From Ctenopharyngodon idella (taxonomy: Eukaryota; Chordata; Actinopteri; Cypriniformes; Xenocyprididae): DNA of 64,000 nt. The stretch covers positions 26,073,957 to 26,137,956 of the forward strand of contig NC_067228.1 of the NCBI RefSeq assembly GCF_019924925.1, given 5' to 3'. The translations under genes were made by a program, and so were the position numbers. Every line of letters begins with the position of its first letter. The stretch's first letter is position 1. Of this stretch, positions 44,872-55,479 are shown piece after piece. A model generated the notes under the pieces. That model saw only the letters and a program-made list of their open reading frames with translations. It ran no database searches and was not told the origin of the DNA.

Positions 44872-45179
44872 GCTTATATGTGGAGGATGAAATCCAGCGG
44901 GAACTGGAAAGTCGCACGCAGTCCTACGTCACCATACTAATTTCACGGTACTTTAGACCGCGATGGAAACACAGACAGCAACAGGTCTGGGGGAACAAAA
45001 AGTTCCTGAGAAAAAAGTTCCTGGGACACATTGTTCAGAGTAATTTCGATAGAAACGTGACTTAATACTCTAATGACTGGTTGTTGATATGTAGTTGTAA
45101 ATTAATGAGAGTTAGTTGATATGTAATTGCAAAGAAAAAGTTGGCAGAATGTCTAAAGTGGACCATCAAATGAATTCCT

Positions 45180-46455
45180 CACATCAGCATGGGACAGAAA
45201 ATCATTCTTATAACTGAACTCAAACCATGTCATGTAGTTCCTAATAAAATTCTTTCCAAAGACAATTTTACTCACATTTTGCTGTTAGTGTGTTCATTTG
45301 ACTTTGAGTGTTCATGGACTATTTCCAATTTACATCAACACACACATGTGTACAGTACATCTCCCAGGATGGTGCTTTGACCTTTCAATGCAGCTAAAGG
45401 GCATCAGGTGTGTGACTAGCTGTGAGACCCCAGCAGTGGCCCAGGTGGCATTTCAGGACTGACAGTGAAGTGGATTTAAAGCACGTGGAGGACGATGACT
45501 GGAAGACCAATTATTGTTCTCCACCTGAGGGAAGTGTTTGGATATGGATATGGATATGTATCCTCAAGAGTGAAATATGACTTGGCAGTGTTTTTGTGGT
45601 ATGATCTCACTAATGTTTGTTATGCTTAGAAGAATGAAAGTGAAAGAGACTGTGCCTGTGTTTACGCCATGAAGACTGCAGCAAAACTGTTCCACCCCGC
45701 ACAGTTCACATGAGTTCATTTCACTGAGTACAACAAGTACAGATAATTGTGAGAACAAATACAATAATAAAAAATAAAAAAATAACTACAAAAAAAAAAA
45801 TGTACAGAATGTAATGTGGAATTAAAGGAGCTGTAACGGGTCAAAACCACTAAAGTATAAGGGTCTAAAATTAGCACTTGCTTAGCACTAAATTAGTAGT
45901 AATTGGATCTGATGAGTTAATTAAATGAATTTACTCACCACTTGCCCATGTAACTTTATTAGAAACTGCAATATTATGTGGTTAACATAGTGGAACTGTA
46001 AGAGCGATAGTCTGACCCTCACTAATGTGAGTTTTTCAGATCAAAAACATCTTTTGCAAAAAATTTATGTAATCCTTTGCCAGTTTGATGCCTCCTTTAT
46101 GCATAAGGCTGTAGGTGTTTAGTAATCCTGATGCCATCTGACATGTTCACATCTTTGATCTGCTCTCTCAGGTATTTCCTTGTTTTCTTCTGAAATTCAA
46201 AGAGAATTTCTCAAGTTTCCACTCGATTCACAGGAACAAAGCAGTGGGAAGATTTGCATGTAAGTGGCTAAATGTAAACCTCATGAACAATGTTTACGAC
46301 AGGGTTTCTACGATGAGAAGATTAGGTTTGCCTCTTGGGAACAGACTGATGTCATGGGAAAAACAAAACAAGCAACCACACCTGCAGTCATTAATGGAAT
46401 GTTACGACTGTAAAGAGGAGCTTGTACTTTGGACAGAAATCTTTACAAAGGTGTT
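45180..46455. other. Repeat-poor intergenic stretch
   Basis: No transposon ends. GGATAT repeats occur at 45539-45557. Frames are short and without domains. Confidence 0.4.
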
Positions 46456-46458
46456 AGT

Positions 46459-47525
46459 TAAAGGTGCAGTAGGTCCCACCCTCCCTGCAAATCGCCGACC
46501 AAACTATGCCTACAAAACACATGAACGCGCACAGACCAGAAGCGAGATGACCAGAGACAGCGTTACTGGATTACATTATGCGTCATTCACCGGTGAGAAA
46601 ACTTTACAGTACAGTGAATAACAGTACTACAATAAAGAACGTAAACAACATTTTAAAAACTAATTAGATGCAGCAAATAGATATGCTGGACATTTCTAAC
46701 GTGACAGCTGATAAAAATCTAGCAGCATTGAGCACAAAATAAACCACATCACTATCTTTATAATCAGAAAGGTTATAGTATTTCAGTAAAAATACAATGT
46801 AAACATTGTCAGAATATCAAACGAAAAAAAAACACAAAAAATCTTTCGTGCTAAGGACGGCATGCACAATACCCGCAGGGTATTTTCATTGAAGGAAGAA
46901 ACAAGACATTTTACTCATTGTTTCTGGCAAGACTCAGAAATAAATGGTCGAAATACCTGGTGGTGGTGGCCTTACAAATCCATGCATCAAAGGTGTGGAT
47001 GTTGTAGTTTGCTCGTAACTTTGAAAACATAAAAATAGTTCCCGATTAGATGCTGGGTGCTGCTGTCGAGCTAATTGGTAAAGGTGCACAAACTTATGCT
47101 ACATTACGCATTACTATCAAAACCATATACTGTATAAAACAGATGAAAACACATCAAAATTGAATCATACCATGTACCTACCTGTCCAAAAGAAATACTG
47201 TTGTCTCCAAGCGTGGAAAAGCAACGCCGATATTAATTCGGGACTCTTATGATCCAGCCTTTTTGTTGTTGTTGTTGTTGTTGTAGCCCTTTCTAAGACT
47301 GTCTTTCTTTTAGTCGATACTTTTCCAGTGCCACTTGTTGTTGGTTCAGAAGGAAAGTTAGATTGTATCTATTCGCCTGCCATTCACGTGCTGACTCTGC
47401 GCAGTGGTATGCAAACACACGTTGACAGACAGGGATATGGAATGATATTCCGCATACAGGGAAGTACTAATAATGATAACTCCAAAAACAATACAGGTAA
47501 CTTACCAAATTAATGTTAATTGAAA
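46459..47525. other. Possible TTAA-type element start, otherwise unassigned
   Basis: GTTAAAGGTGCAGTAGGTCC near 46456-46475 resembles the left end of a TTAA-type element, but no matching right end was found. A (TTG)n run lies at 47262-47284. The 125-codon frame (46244-46621) has no domain. Confidence 0.3.
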
Positions 47526-47529
47526 GCAC

Positions 47530-47567
<38 letters not shown>
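47530..47567 (+). repeat. (TA)n microsatellite
   Basis: About 18 TA units. Confidence 0.95.
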
Positions 47568-47569
<2 letters not shown>

Positions 47570-47570
<1 letters not shown>

Positions 47571-48030
47571 GTTTTTTTTTGTTTTTTTTAAGCAAAAGCA
47601 GATAACTCCAACAGTCGTTTTTTGGCAAAAGCATATAACTCCACATTCCACATTTAAACCAAACCAAGAAATTGCTTTGTAATTGCATTTAAAACACACT
47701 CAAACACACATGTGCACACAAACGCAAAAGAACAACCAAGGGTTCGAATGTAAGACGTGTATGGTGTACAAGGACTTGCAGGAGTCGAAATTATAAATCC
47801 TCGATAACTTTTAGTCAGCTTGGCAAAACTCTCCTCAGCTAGCGCGTCTTTTTGAAGTGACTAGCAGCCTTGTCACCTGACCTGAATACCGCGCGCTGAT
47901 TCGCCAAAACAGATTTATCGGTTTCTGTACACAAACAACAAGGCCTGTCGGTTTCTGCTGTAAAACGTGAACTCGCGATGCCTTGACAGTGAACATTATA
48001 CATTTTTTCTGACAAAACGTATTTAGGGTT
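47570..48030. other. Intergenic DNA, no feature seen
   Basis: No recognised ends or exon signals. Confidence 0.4.
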
Positions 48031-48032
48031 CA

Positions 48033-49951
48033 GGGGCCTCATTTATAAAACTTTCAGTAGATTTCATCCTAAAGTGTACGTACGCACAAAAAAAATCAGA
48101 TTTATAAAACCATGCGTATGCCAGAACCTGCGCACAAATCCCTTTATAAATCCCAGTCAGCGGAAGATTGTGCGTAGGCTGCGTACGTGCATCTCCACCC
48201 TGTCTCCTCCCCGAAATCACCATATATGGAGCTTACAACGCCTAGTTTTACTATGCATAACCTCATCTGCATATCATTTCCATGCACGTTCCCATCCACG
48301 TGACACCATGGTTAACACCGTCAAAGGTACAAGACATTGGAAAATATTAGATATGGACTATAAATGCCATTTGTGCAATACACTACGTTGATAAAAATCA
48401 TCCAATATCCTCTTTAGGTTTTAGGAATAAATTTATCAAAATATACATAAAAACAAAATTGTATAAAATACTTCAGATAAAGGTTTTAGAATAGAGTTGA
48501 TTCATTTCCACTGGCCAAATAGTAGGCCTATTTTAATTGTTTTAAACAAATTTATGCAGTTTTGCTGATAAGGTGAACATATCTTTTAGGATGTTTATAG
48601 GCTATTTTTAGTGGAAACAGATAGGCCTACTTATTTATTGCAGTGTAAATACAATTGTCTGTCTCGGCGCATCACTGACTAAGTATTTTAAAAAGGAAAC
48701 ATGCAAATCTTACCGTTTTCCTCAAATTATATCCTTCAAATACAGTGGTAATTGTTTGAAGATGCCTTCACACGACATGAACACCTCTGTGCAGCTGTGG
48801 TTATACGCTATTATGCCGCATTCCAGGCAACCCGTAACCCATGTTTTTCCAACCTTCTACCCGTTAAAGTGCACTGGAACAGCAGTCAAACCCGTGACTT
48901 CCCACCCGTGAACTCGTACTAGATCGATGTACTCCCAGTTACGGGTTCTGACGTCACATAGCCCGCAAAACAACAATGGCAGCCCCTACGGATGCGGTGT
49001 TTATGCAAGTGCACAGTAAAATAATGTAAAATACAAGGTATAACAGCTTCTCTTGCATTATGCGCCCGTTTTCCTCCTCCATTTCCCTCAAATAAGCAAG
49101 TATAAACACCTTTGGCGATAGAAATGATTGTAAATGAGCATAAGCCCCTTACGGTCCGCCATGTTGGTTTGTTTACACTCAGGCAGTTTGGCTTGACTTG
49201 CCTGGAACGCTACAAAGTCGTGAGTCGTGATTTGAAGTTGTGACTTACGGGCTCAAAAACCTGCCTGGAACGCAGCATTATTATTGGACCTATTCAAACT
49301 GGACAACGGACCGTTCGAACACCGAATCCAGCAGTGTCTTCCTTAATATCGAAGTTAAGTGTGCATCACTGATCATCGTTCTCGCTAAAATATTTTGTCA
49401 TAACATCTGCAGTTTAGTTTAAAGAGGAATTATTGTGCTCCTAGCGCTCCTCGCTGTCATTAACAGCGTGTCACAGGAAAAGTGTTCGAAAGTAGCACAT
49501 CTACTAGGCCTATCTAAATTCATATCATTTTTGTTTAACTTCTCCGTAATGACTGCGTAATGTAATTTTAGTGCTTATGGCCATTAGTGAAAGTGTAATA
49601 TTAATGTAATGTGTATATCAAAATGAAAACGTGAGTTTCCATGCGAGTTTAAATCATTCTTTTATTTATTTAAACTGTTATTGTGAACATGCACTGTATT
49701 TATGATTATGACTCATAATGAGGATTTAAAGTGGTTTTCCTTCATCAGCCGTAAGTCCCTCAGCTCACCATCTGTGTCGCCAAACTGCTCTGTCTCCAAA
49801 ATGTTCGTACACATGGGTCAGAGTTTGCGTGGAGGTGCGCAAATTTTCCCGTCAAGTTTGTTTTTATAAATCACAACTTATGCGTAGGAACTGGCGTACG
49901 CCTCTTTCAGGGCCTATTTTGTGCGTATGCAACGGTTATAAATGAGGCCCC
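48033..49951. mobile_element. Large inverted-repeat DNA element (GGGGCCTCATTTATAA ends)
   Basis: The first 16 bases (GGGGCCTCATTTATAA) equal the reverse complement of the last 16. Subterminal regions on both sides are rich in GCGTACG/GCGCA/TATAAA words. Length 1919 bp including a nested element at 48812-49281. No transposase frame; superfamily unclear (Harbinger or hAT), as flanks TCA and AGA show no duplication. Confidence 0.75.
48812..49281. mobile_element. Nested inverted-repeat MITE (GCATTCCAGGCA ends)
   Basis: Left TATGCCGCATTCCAGGCAAC; right (reverse complement) AATGCTGCGTTCCAGGCAGG. Subterminal CCCGTAA words are also inverted. ATTAT-like bases flank both sides but the exact duplication is uncertain. 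Confidence 0.65.
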
Positions 49952-49954
49952 AGA

Positions 49955-50275
49955 ACGTGCTATATGTGGAGAATAACGTACAGCAGTCAGTTCGTTTTTT
50001 TATTTTTATTTTTTTATTTTTGACCGAACGCAATGATTGAACAAACATTTTATGGTCCTACGCCTTCCACAGTTGATATATATTTAGGAAAATACATTTA
50101 TATTGCTTAACATAGTGATTGCTATCAGGATATGAGACGACTTTCAACTTTAATAAAATGTTAAAGAAATATAGCCTACAAGAGCAACAGTAAGACAAAT
50201 GATGGTGTGGTTATATCCAAGTTGATGAAGATGGTTGTCTTTATTATTAGTAGTAGTATTATCTGTAGTAGTATT
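49955..50275. other. AT-rich spacer, no feature seen
   Basis: A TTTTTA-rich patch lies at 49996-50023, and a TAG trinucleotide patch at 50246-50272. Confidence 0.4.
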
Positions 50276-50281
50276 TATTAA

Positions 50282-50608
50282 AGGGATAGTTCACCCAAAA
50301 ATGAAAATTCTGTCATCATTTACTCACCCTCACATTCCAAACCTGTATGAATTTCTTTGTTTTGCTGAACACGAAGATATTTTGAAGAATGTTGGTAATC
50401 AAACAGTTGACAGGGCACCATTGACTCCCATAGTTTTTTTTTTTTTTTTTCACACTATGGAAGACAATGGTGCCCCACAACTGATTCCAAACATTCTTCA
50501 AAATATCTTCCTTTGTGTTCAGCAGAACAAAGAAATTCATACAGGTTTGGAACAACTTTAGGGTGAGTAAATGATAACAGAATTTTCATTTTTGGGTGAA
50601 CTATCCCT
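50282..50608. mobile_element. TTCACCC-family MITE, best-preserved copy
   Basis: Flanked by TTAA (50278-50281 and 50609-50612). The two halves are near-perfect complements: AGGGATAGTTCACCCAAAAA...TTTTTGGGTGAACTATCCCT, AAGATATTTTGAAGAATGTT...AACATTCTTCAAAATATCTT, joined by a poly-T loop (50436-50449). The whole can fold as one long hairpin of about 150 bp arms. Overlapping frames on both strands (108 and 79 codons) are products of the palindrome. Confidence 0.95.
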
Positions 50609-50614
50609 TTAAGG

Positions 50615-51000
50615 CTTCACTACTGCTATTGCTCATACTTACAACGTGGTCACATTAGCAAAATTTTGCCGACAAAAGAGGTCCTTAGCCACTGTAAAAT
50701 AGTGTAGTGATGCAAGAAGCAACACTCACACAGACGTCACTTTCACACAAAGCAGCTTTCTCCTGGTCAGCAAGGCATATATATGTGGGGACATTTCATG
50801 CACTTACTTGAATTATGGATTGCATGGATTCCAGTTGAAATGACTGTATTTCACAGAGCAACGGTACAGTAAATGTGACCACACCTTGGATGTGAACAAA
50901 CCACTAACCCTAACTATTTAACTTTAGAAGATAAATGCCTTTTCACGGCAAGACTGATGTTCGGTGCAATAAACATTTTAATTTTATACACAATACTTAA
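50615..51000. other. Intergenic DNA, no feature seen
   Basis: No recognised ends. Confidence 0.4.
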
Positions 51001-51003
51001 TGT

Positions 51004-51103
51004 GTGTTGCAAAGATGAACAAAAGTCTTATGGGATTCGAAAAACATCAGGGTGAGAACAGTAATAGGTGACAGAATTTTCATTTTTGGGTGAACTAACC
51101 CTT
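51004..51103. mobile_element. TTCACCC-family MITE, right-end fragment
   Basis: TGTTGCAAAGATGAACAAAAGTCTTATGGG..CATCAGGGTGAG..GACAGAATTTTCATTTTTGGGTGAACTAACCC matches the long subfamily right end; TTGA follows instead of TTAA. Confidence 0.75.
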
Positions 51104-51233
51104 TGAGTGCTGTTCACACAAAGAAAATGTTTGGCTCAATAATTTGGTCCAAATTTGCATGCAATTTGTGTGTTCAGATCAATACGAAAAAACGGCATGT
51201 GAATGTTGGTGTCGGTCTGAACAGATACGCTGA

Positions 51234-51371
51234 CATAAACATTGATCAACAAATGTACATAGAGTACTCAAATTTGGTAAACGGAAGCTCAAGCATGCTT
51301 GCTTGACATGCAAGAAGAGCTTCTGTTTACTATGTTTAAGTGCTCTATGTACATTTGCTGATCAATGTTTA
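51234..51371. repeat. Imperfect ~55 bp inverted repeat (hairpin)
   Basis: The left arm (51234-51290, TAAACATTGATCAACAAATG through GGAAGCTC) and right arm (51317-51371) are complementary with few mismatches, around a loop of about 26 bases holding AAGCATGCTT. Probably a small MITE; no target duplication identified. Confidence 0.7.
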
Positions 51372-51424
51372 CGTGAATAAAAGCCTAAATTAAATCTGTT
51401 CATCATATTAAGTGATCGTGTCTC

Positions 51425-51661
51425 TTCAGAGGACTTGGATTAAACTACTTGATTCATATGGATTTATTTTACGATCTCTTTATGAATGTTTTGAACTGTC
51501 AGAGTTTTGGGTGAATAGACTTTCAATGGAGGGACAGACTCAGATTTCATTAAAAATATCTTCATTTGTGTTTTGGAGATATACAAAAGTCTTATGAGTT
51601 TGGAACGACATGAGGGTGAGTAACTGATGACAATATTTTCATTTTTGAGTTATCTATCCCT
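51425..51661. mobile_element. TTCACCC-family MITE, right-half fragment
   Basis: CATGAGGGTGAGTAACTGAT..ATTTTCATTTTTGAGTTATCTATCCCT, then TTAA (51662-51665). Left half missing. Confidence 0.75.
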
Positions 51662-51699
51662 TTAACTCATATCTAGTTGTGCTACAGATCTATTCATGT

Positions 51700-52145
51700 T
51701 TATTATTTGTTCACCTGCCACTGGCAAGTATGTAGCATAGATTGCTCCAGTATCTTCCATGATGTCAGCAGCACTGCATATCTCTGAGCTCTCGCGCTGT
51801 ATGTGTTCCATATGTATACGACCCAGCCTAGAGGACTGTCTGCGGAATACGAGAGATAAGAGAGCGTGTGCTTCACTCACCTGTTCTGATCGTTTCCATT
51901 TCTTATCTAAACAGCGTCCTGCTGGGAGGAAGTCTCCCGAGTGTCACCAGCAATTAAGGTTTCCAGCTGCTTGTGGCCTCATCTATTTACGAGTACCTCT
52001 GCATATCCTCAGGGAGATTGTTGGACCGTCCATACAGCCTTCCTTAAATGGCATAGGCATAATAGGAAGCACAACCTCACACTTCATGTATGAAGGCGTT
52101 TATGCCTCCTCTATATTGTGTTGTGGAAATGCAAACATATGACCA
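51700..52145. promoter_or_regulatory. Candidate conserved non-coding tract
   Basis: Transposon-free complex sequence. The 127-codon frame (51759-52142) has no domain. An acceptor-like TTATCTAAACAG (51914) has no good donor partner, so regulatory DNA is somewhat more likely than an exon; neither is established. Confidence 0.25.
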
Positions 52146-52149
52146 CATA

Positions 52150-52655
52150 TTCTGAGATTATTACAGTAGGCTAAGGATTTCTGCTTCTTTCGGCTTTTTG
52201 TGCTTTTAAAATCTATGTAGGCCTAATGTATGGCATGTTATTAGTTGTGCATTGTTAATCTTTCAAGCTCTGCATGATGAAATGTTCTTCATGTGTTATT
52301 AACATATTCTGTTCCTGTATAATATATTAAATCATTCGGATCAATCTGATCTCAGTGGGAGGTTTTTCATCTTGCAGCATTCTACATGTGAGTTCAGCTG
52401 TATCAAGGTAGAAACTTAATTTACTCAGTGTAAAGCTATTGGAAATTGACCTTGATATTAGAAAAGGCATAAAATCAGAATAAATACATTTTCATTACAT
52501 TTAAATTGATTCATTTAGCAGACACTTTTATCCAACACACCATAGAAGTGAAGAATATGTCCGAAGTGATTTATGATAAGGAAGCAATAACATAAGCTAT
52601 TACACTGAGTTCTGATTTACTTGGTTCTGACTGGTCAAATATTTCTGTATAATCA
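52150..52655. other. AT-rich intergenic DNA, no feature seen
   Basis: No recognised ends. Confidence 0.4.
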
Positions 52656-52659
52656 CCAC

Positions 52660-52775
52660 TAAATTATATATGTCAGTTCTATCTGATACGAGCCGTACAC
52701 GTGCATTTGCATCTGCCATGTAAGCAGACAGATTGGATATTCCCCTGTGAATGCAAGTCATAGGTGATGATGTCA
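52660..52775 (+). repeat. Interspersed repeat, copy 1 (partner 54735-54850)
   Basis: Shares TGCATTTGC.TCTGCCATGTAAGCAGA and GATATTCCC with 54735-54850, same strand. Confidence 0.65.
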
Positions 52776-52779
52776 ACTC

Positions 52780-52910
52780 AGGTGAATGTCAACTCAGGTG
52801 GACACCAACCATAGTGATTACAGCTGCAATTATTGCTACCTTCACCCAGGCTGCAACAAGGGCTCTCCTCTTTTTTCTCTGCCTTAAGAGACCAATGTTT
52901 TGCTGACCTT
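52780..52910. other. Short spacer, no feature seen
   Basis: Contains a direct GTCAACTCAGGTGAATGTCAACTCAGGTGGA pair (13-base unit repeated twice) and nothing else. Confidence 0.4.
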
Positions 52911-52911
52911 T

Positions 52912-53480
52912 AGACCGCGTGTCCACCAAAGCATTTTTTCCCAAGGCTAGCGTGTTTTTCCAATTTTTTCAAAGGGAGCGCCATATTTTTTAAAACGCCA
53001 GCAGCATGACGAGGCACTGAGCATCTATTTCCGGTCACCGAGAGTTGAAGAATGTTCAACTTTGGGTAAAACGCAGCGCTCATCACTGTCACTTTTTACC
53101 CAGCTGTCCAATCACAGTGGAGGAGGGGCGGGACAAATACCACATCAACCATCCGCCACATCCTGCTTGTACAACGGTAACAGACGACAACAACAAGCAT
53201 AATAATGGAACATAATAATTTAAAACAAGAGCCAGAGCAAATACTTTACATTGTAAGAACATTTTTATATAGAGACAATACAGAAACAAACTATCTGTGA
53301 AATGAGATACAAGTAACGCTTCCGCAGATATTCTGTATAATAGTAAGCAAAGTGTCTCCACTGAAAAGAAAGAAAAAAAAAACGCTGTGCTGCCGAAGCG
53401 CTCTCAAGCACCCACAGCTAGGCATTTTAGGAGAGCGCCTAGCATTTTCAGTAGGCTAAAACCACTTTGGTAAACACATG
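52912..53480. mobile_element. Inverted-repeat DNA element with GTGTCCACCAAAG ends
   Basis: Left GACCGCGTGTCCACCAAAGC and right (reverse complement) CATGTGTTTACCAAAGTGG form an imperfect terminal repeat. AACGCCAGC..GAGCG words near the left have counterparts near 53390-53450. Resembles Harbinger-like MITEs that begin GACCGCGT.TCCACC (recollection). The - 90-codon frame inside has no domain. Confidence 0.5.
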
Positions 53481-53484
53481 GCCT

Positions 53485-53755
53485 TGAAGATAGTGTGGAA
53501 AGCAAAAGCTTGTATTATCATTTCGTCTGCATCCATTGCAAATCTTACCGTTTTTACCTAATTTTCGGCCTAAGCTTTTCCAGCTCAGTACATCTACCTT
53601 GGGTTGTTTCCTTGTGTATAGTGTAAATGCAGATATCAGATTTGGGTCCGTTTTAAAGAAATATGTAAGATGGTCTTCAAAAAAAAAAAAAAAAAATCAG
53701 GTATAGTCAGAAAATCAGAATTGGCCATCAAGCCCTGCAGTGTAAATGCGGCCTA
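53485..53755. other. Unassigned repeat-like DNA
   Basis: GCAGTGTAAATGCGGCCTAG near 53736-53756 resembles the end of a hAT-type repeat (compare GTCTGAATGCAGCCTTAC at 54589-54606). A poly-A lies at 53680-53697. Confidence 0.35.
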
Positions 53756-54440
53756 GGACATGTTAAACTGAAAGGATATACTTGAAACAAAGATTCATGA
53801 ACAAAAACACAACTAATCTAACCCTGACATTATACCCCCCTCCCACAAGGCGCATCTTCGCTCTGTAAATGACAGTACAATGATGGAGGGAGGGGGCTTT
53901 GGAAGAGGACAAGGAAGACATGAAGTAGGCAAATGACAAGGAACAGGAAGAGCCAGCTATGGGCCACACCATAGCGGAGGGAGGAGCCAAGCAAGTCCTG
54001 ATGGCTATCCTGGACGAAGCCTTGGGGCCGATCGATGGAGCCGGACCTAGGCGAGGCGAAGTCGCAGGTAACTGGGTGGGAGAGGATCATCAAATGGTGA
54101 CTTCCGGGGAGGGAGCAAGGGTGGGAGTTGGCTCTGTTGATTAGTTGATAAGCCAGCTTTCCTCAGCTGGATCTTGAGAAGACTGCCCCCACGGTGCGGA
54201 CTCCAGGATGGACTTGGTGATAGGCTCCAGCCTCGGGATGGAGGTGGTTTGGCTGGCTCTGGCTCTGTGCGTGGAGGCGGCTCTTGCACATGGTCCATGG
54301 TGGCCGTTGGCTCTGTTTCAGTGGCGGGCTTGGGTGTCGAGGTCAGGTCCGCGGCGGAAGATCTCTCGTGCCTTCCGGGCTGGAATGATGAGTACTGTCT
54401 GGAGTGGGCAGAGAGATGGCTGCTGTTCTAGTATATTTAC
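53756..54440 (-). mobile_element. 3' end of a probable gypsy-like LTR retrotransposon
   Basis: On the - strand the GC-rich tract 54440-53840 leads to CTTGTGGGAGGGGGGTATAA, a purine-rich tract, then TGTCAGGGTTAGATTAGTTG, which suits the start of a 3' LTR (near 53830, reading left, truncated by 53756). Two overlapping - frames (54298-54047, proline-rich; 54093-53830, ending P-C-G-R-G-V) are open right up to the purine tract. No protease, reverse transcriptase or integrase motifs are present. Family assignment is inference. Confidence 0.4.
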
Positions 54441-54444
54441 ATAT

Positions 54445-54730
54445 AGTGGCTTATGAATCGGAAGTCTCACACATTTACAGGATTTTTTGAGAACGAGAAA
54501 GGGGACGAGATCGGGAATTGTCCGCAAGCCAGGACCCCTGGTTTGCTACTTGAAGCGAAGAGCATGCTTTTCGGATTTTGGACTGACAGTCTGAATGCAG
54601 CCTTACATTACATGGTTCAAGTGACCCAACTCCATTTTTTCCCCTCCCATGTGACACAGATCATAACCCATGAATGTGTAAGCAGGAAAAAAGCACATGG
54701 ATTCTGATATTCTCAGATCGGTTTCAGGCC
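54445..54730. other. Unassigned DNA, possible hAT-type repeat remnant
   Basis: GAATGCAGCCTTACATTACA and nearby words suggest an old repeat; no ends defined. Confidence 0.3.
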
Positions 54731-54734
54731 TCAT

Positions 54735-54850
54735 TCATATGTGGAAATAAATCTGATATGAATCGTATACATGCATTTGCGTCTGCCATGTAAGCAGATT
54801 GATCAGATATTCCCTTGAATGCGAGTTGTACATCATTGAAAAAGTGACGG
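54735..54850 (+). repeat. Interspersed repeat, copy 2 (partner 52660-52775)
   Basis: GCATTTGCGTCTGCCATGTA then AGCAGATTGATCAGATATTCCC matches the first copy. Confidence 0.65.
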
Positions 54851-54854
54851 AAGC

Positions 54855-55195
54855 CGAGAGGATCAGAGTGGGGCTTCTCTTACCAGTACCTTTAACTTCA
54901 TTGGTTCTTTTAATTTCTCAGTTTAACGCAGATTCCAAAAAGTGGCGTTGAAAGTGACATTAGTCAACTAAAAGTAATCTAAGGATAAAAAGTAGGAGCA
55001 CTGCTTCACTTTTTGGGAAACATTAATTATATTTTATGAATTTTGTTTAGTTTGGCTTTCATACAAAGAAAAAAAAATAGCTGGCTACATAAAACAATGA
55101 TTTTAAGACCGAACAGAAGCCTCTGTATTACCAGTTAACTGAACGAATACACAGTTGGCAAATGCTAATCCCACTGTGACCAGCACACCTTCTAA
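54855..55195. other. Intergenic DNA, no feature seen
   Basis: No recognised ends. Confidence 0.4.
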
Positions 55196-55199
55196 TCAG

Positions 55200-55470
55200 T
55201 TAGTACTGGGCGGACATTACATCAACCAAATTAATGTTTACGAGGTTTATAAAGTGCCCCCCATGCAGCCATTTGTAGATCGTTGCTATGTCCCTGGTAA
55301 AGTGTGATATGCAGGGAATGCTGCATGTGATAGATGGCACATAACAACAATTGGGAAAAGTGGAAAGAGGGGGGCTTTATAAACAGGAAATCCTGAGGAA
55401 AAAATCAATACAATCACTCAGGGTCACCATTAGATACCCAGGCAGAGAGCAGGCTGGGCGGAGCCGTTGA
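55200..55470. promoter_or_regulatory. Candidate conserved non-coding element
   Basis: Complex, transposon-free sequence with CCAAATTAATGTTTACGAGG, TTTATAAAGTGCCCC and GGCTTTATAAACAGG. AT-rich homeodomain- and forkhead-like sites (TTAATG, TGTTTAC, TTTATAAA) cluster here. Texture-based inference. Confidence 0.3.
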
Positions 55471-55479
55471 GGTAGAGAG

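Larger units (their letters stand above)
42884..45062. mobile_element. Harbinger-like element with TAA target duplication
   Basis: TAA precedes (42881-42883) and follows (45063-45065). Ends are AGCCGCGTTTCCACC and (reverse complement) AGTCACGTTTCTATC. A 3 bp TAA/TTA duplication is characteristic of PIF/Harbinger. No transposase. A second copy lies at 58788-59090 in the opposite orientation and lacks the nested MITE. Confidence 0.7.
42738..45170. mobile_element. Outer repeat of a four-deep nest
   Basis: The left part has GATAGTCCACTTTAGACATT and the right part, reverse-complemented, GATGGTCCACTTTAGACATT, both followed by CTAAC/CCAAC and AACTCTCATTA, a recognisable cyprinid inverted-repeat family. 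It is split at 42883 by the Harbinger-like element. The right terminal bases are lost. Confidence 0.6.

Noticed and set aside
50235..50561. 108-codon + frame and 79-codon - frame
   Set aside because: Both come from the two arms of the palindromic MITE at 50282-50608.
51759..52142. 127-codon + frame
   Set aside because: No domain; no matched splice pair; composition better fits non-coding DNA.
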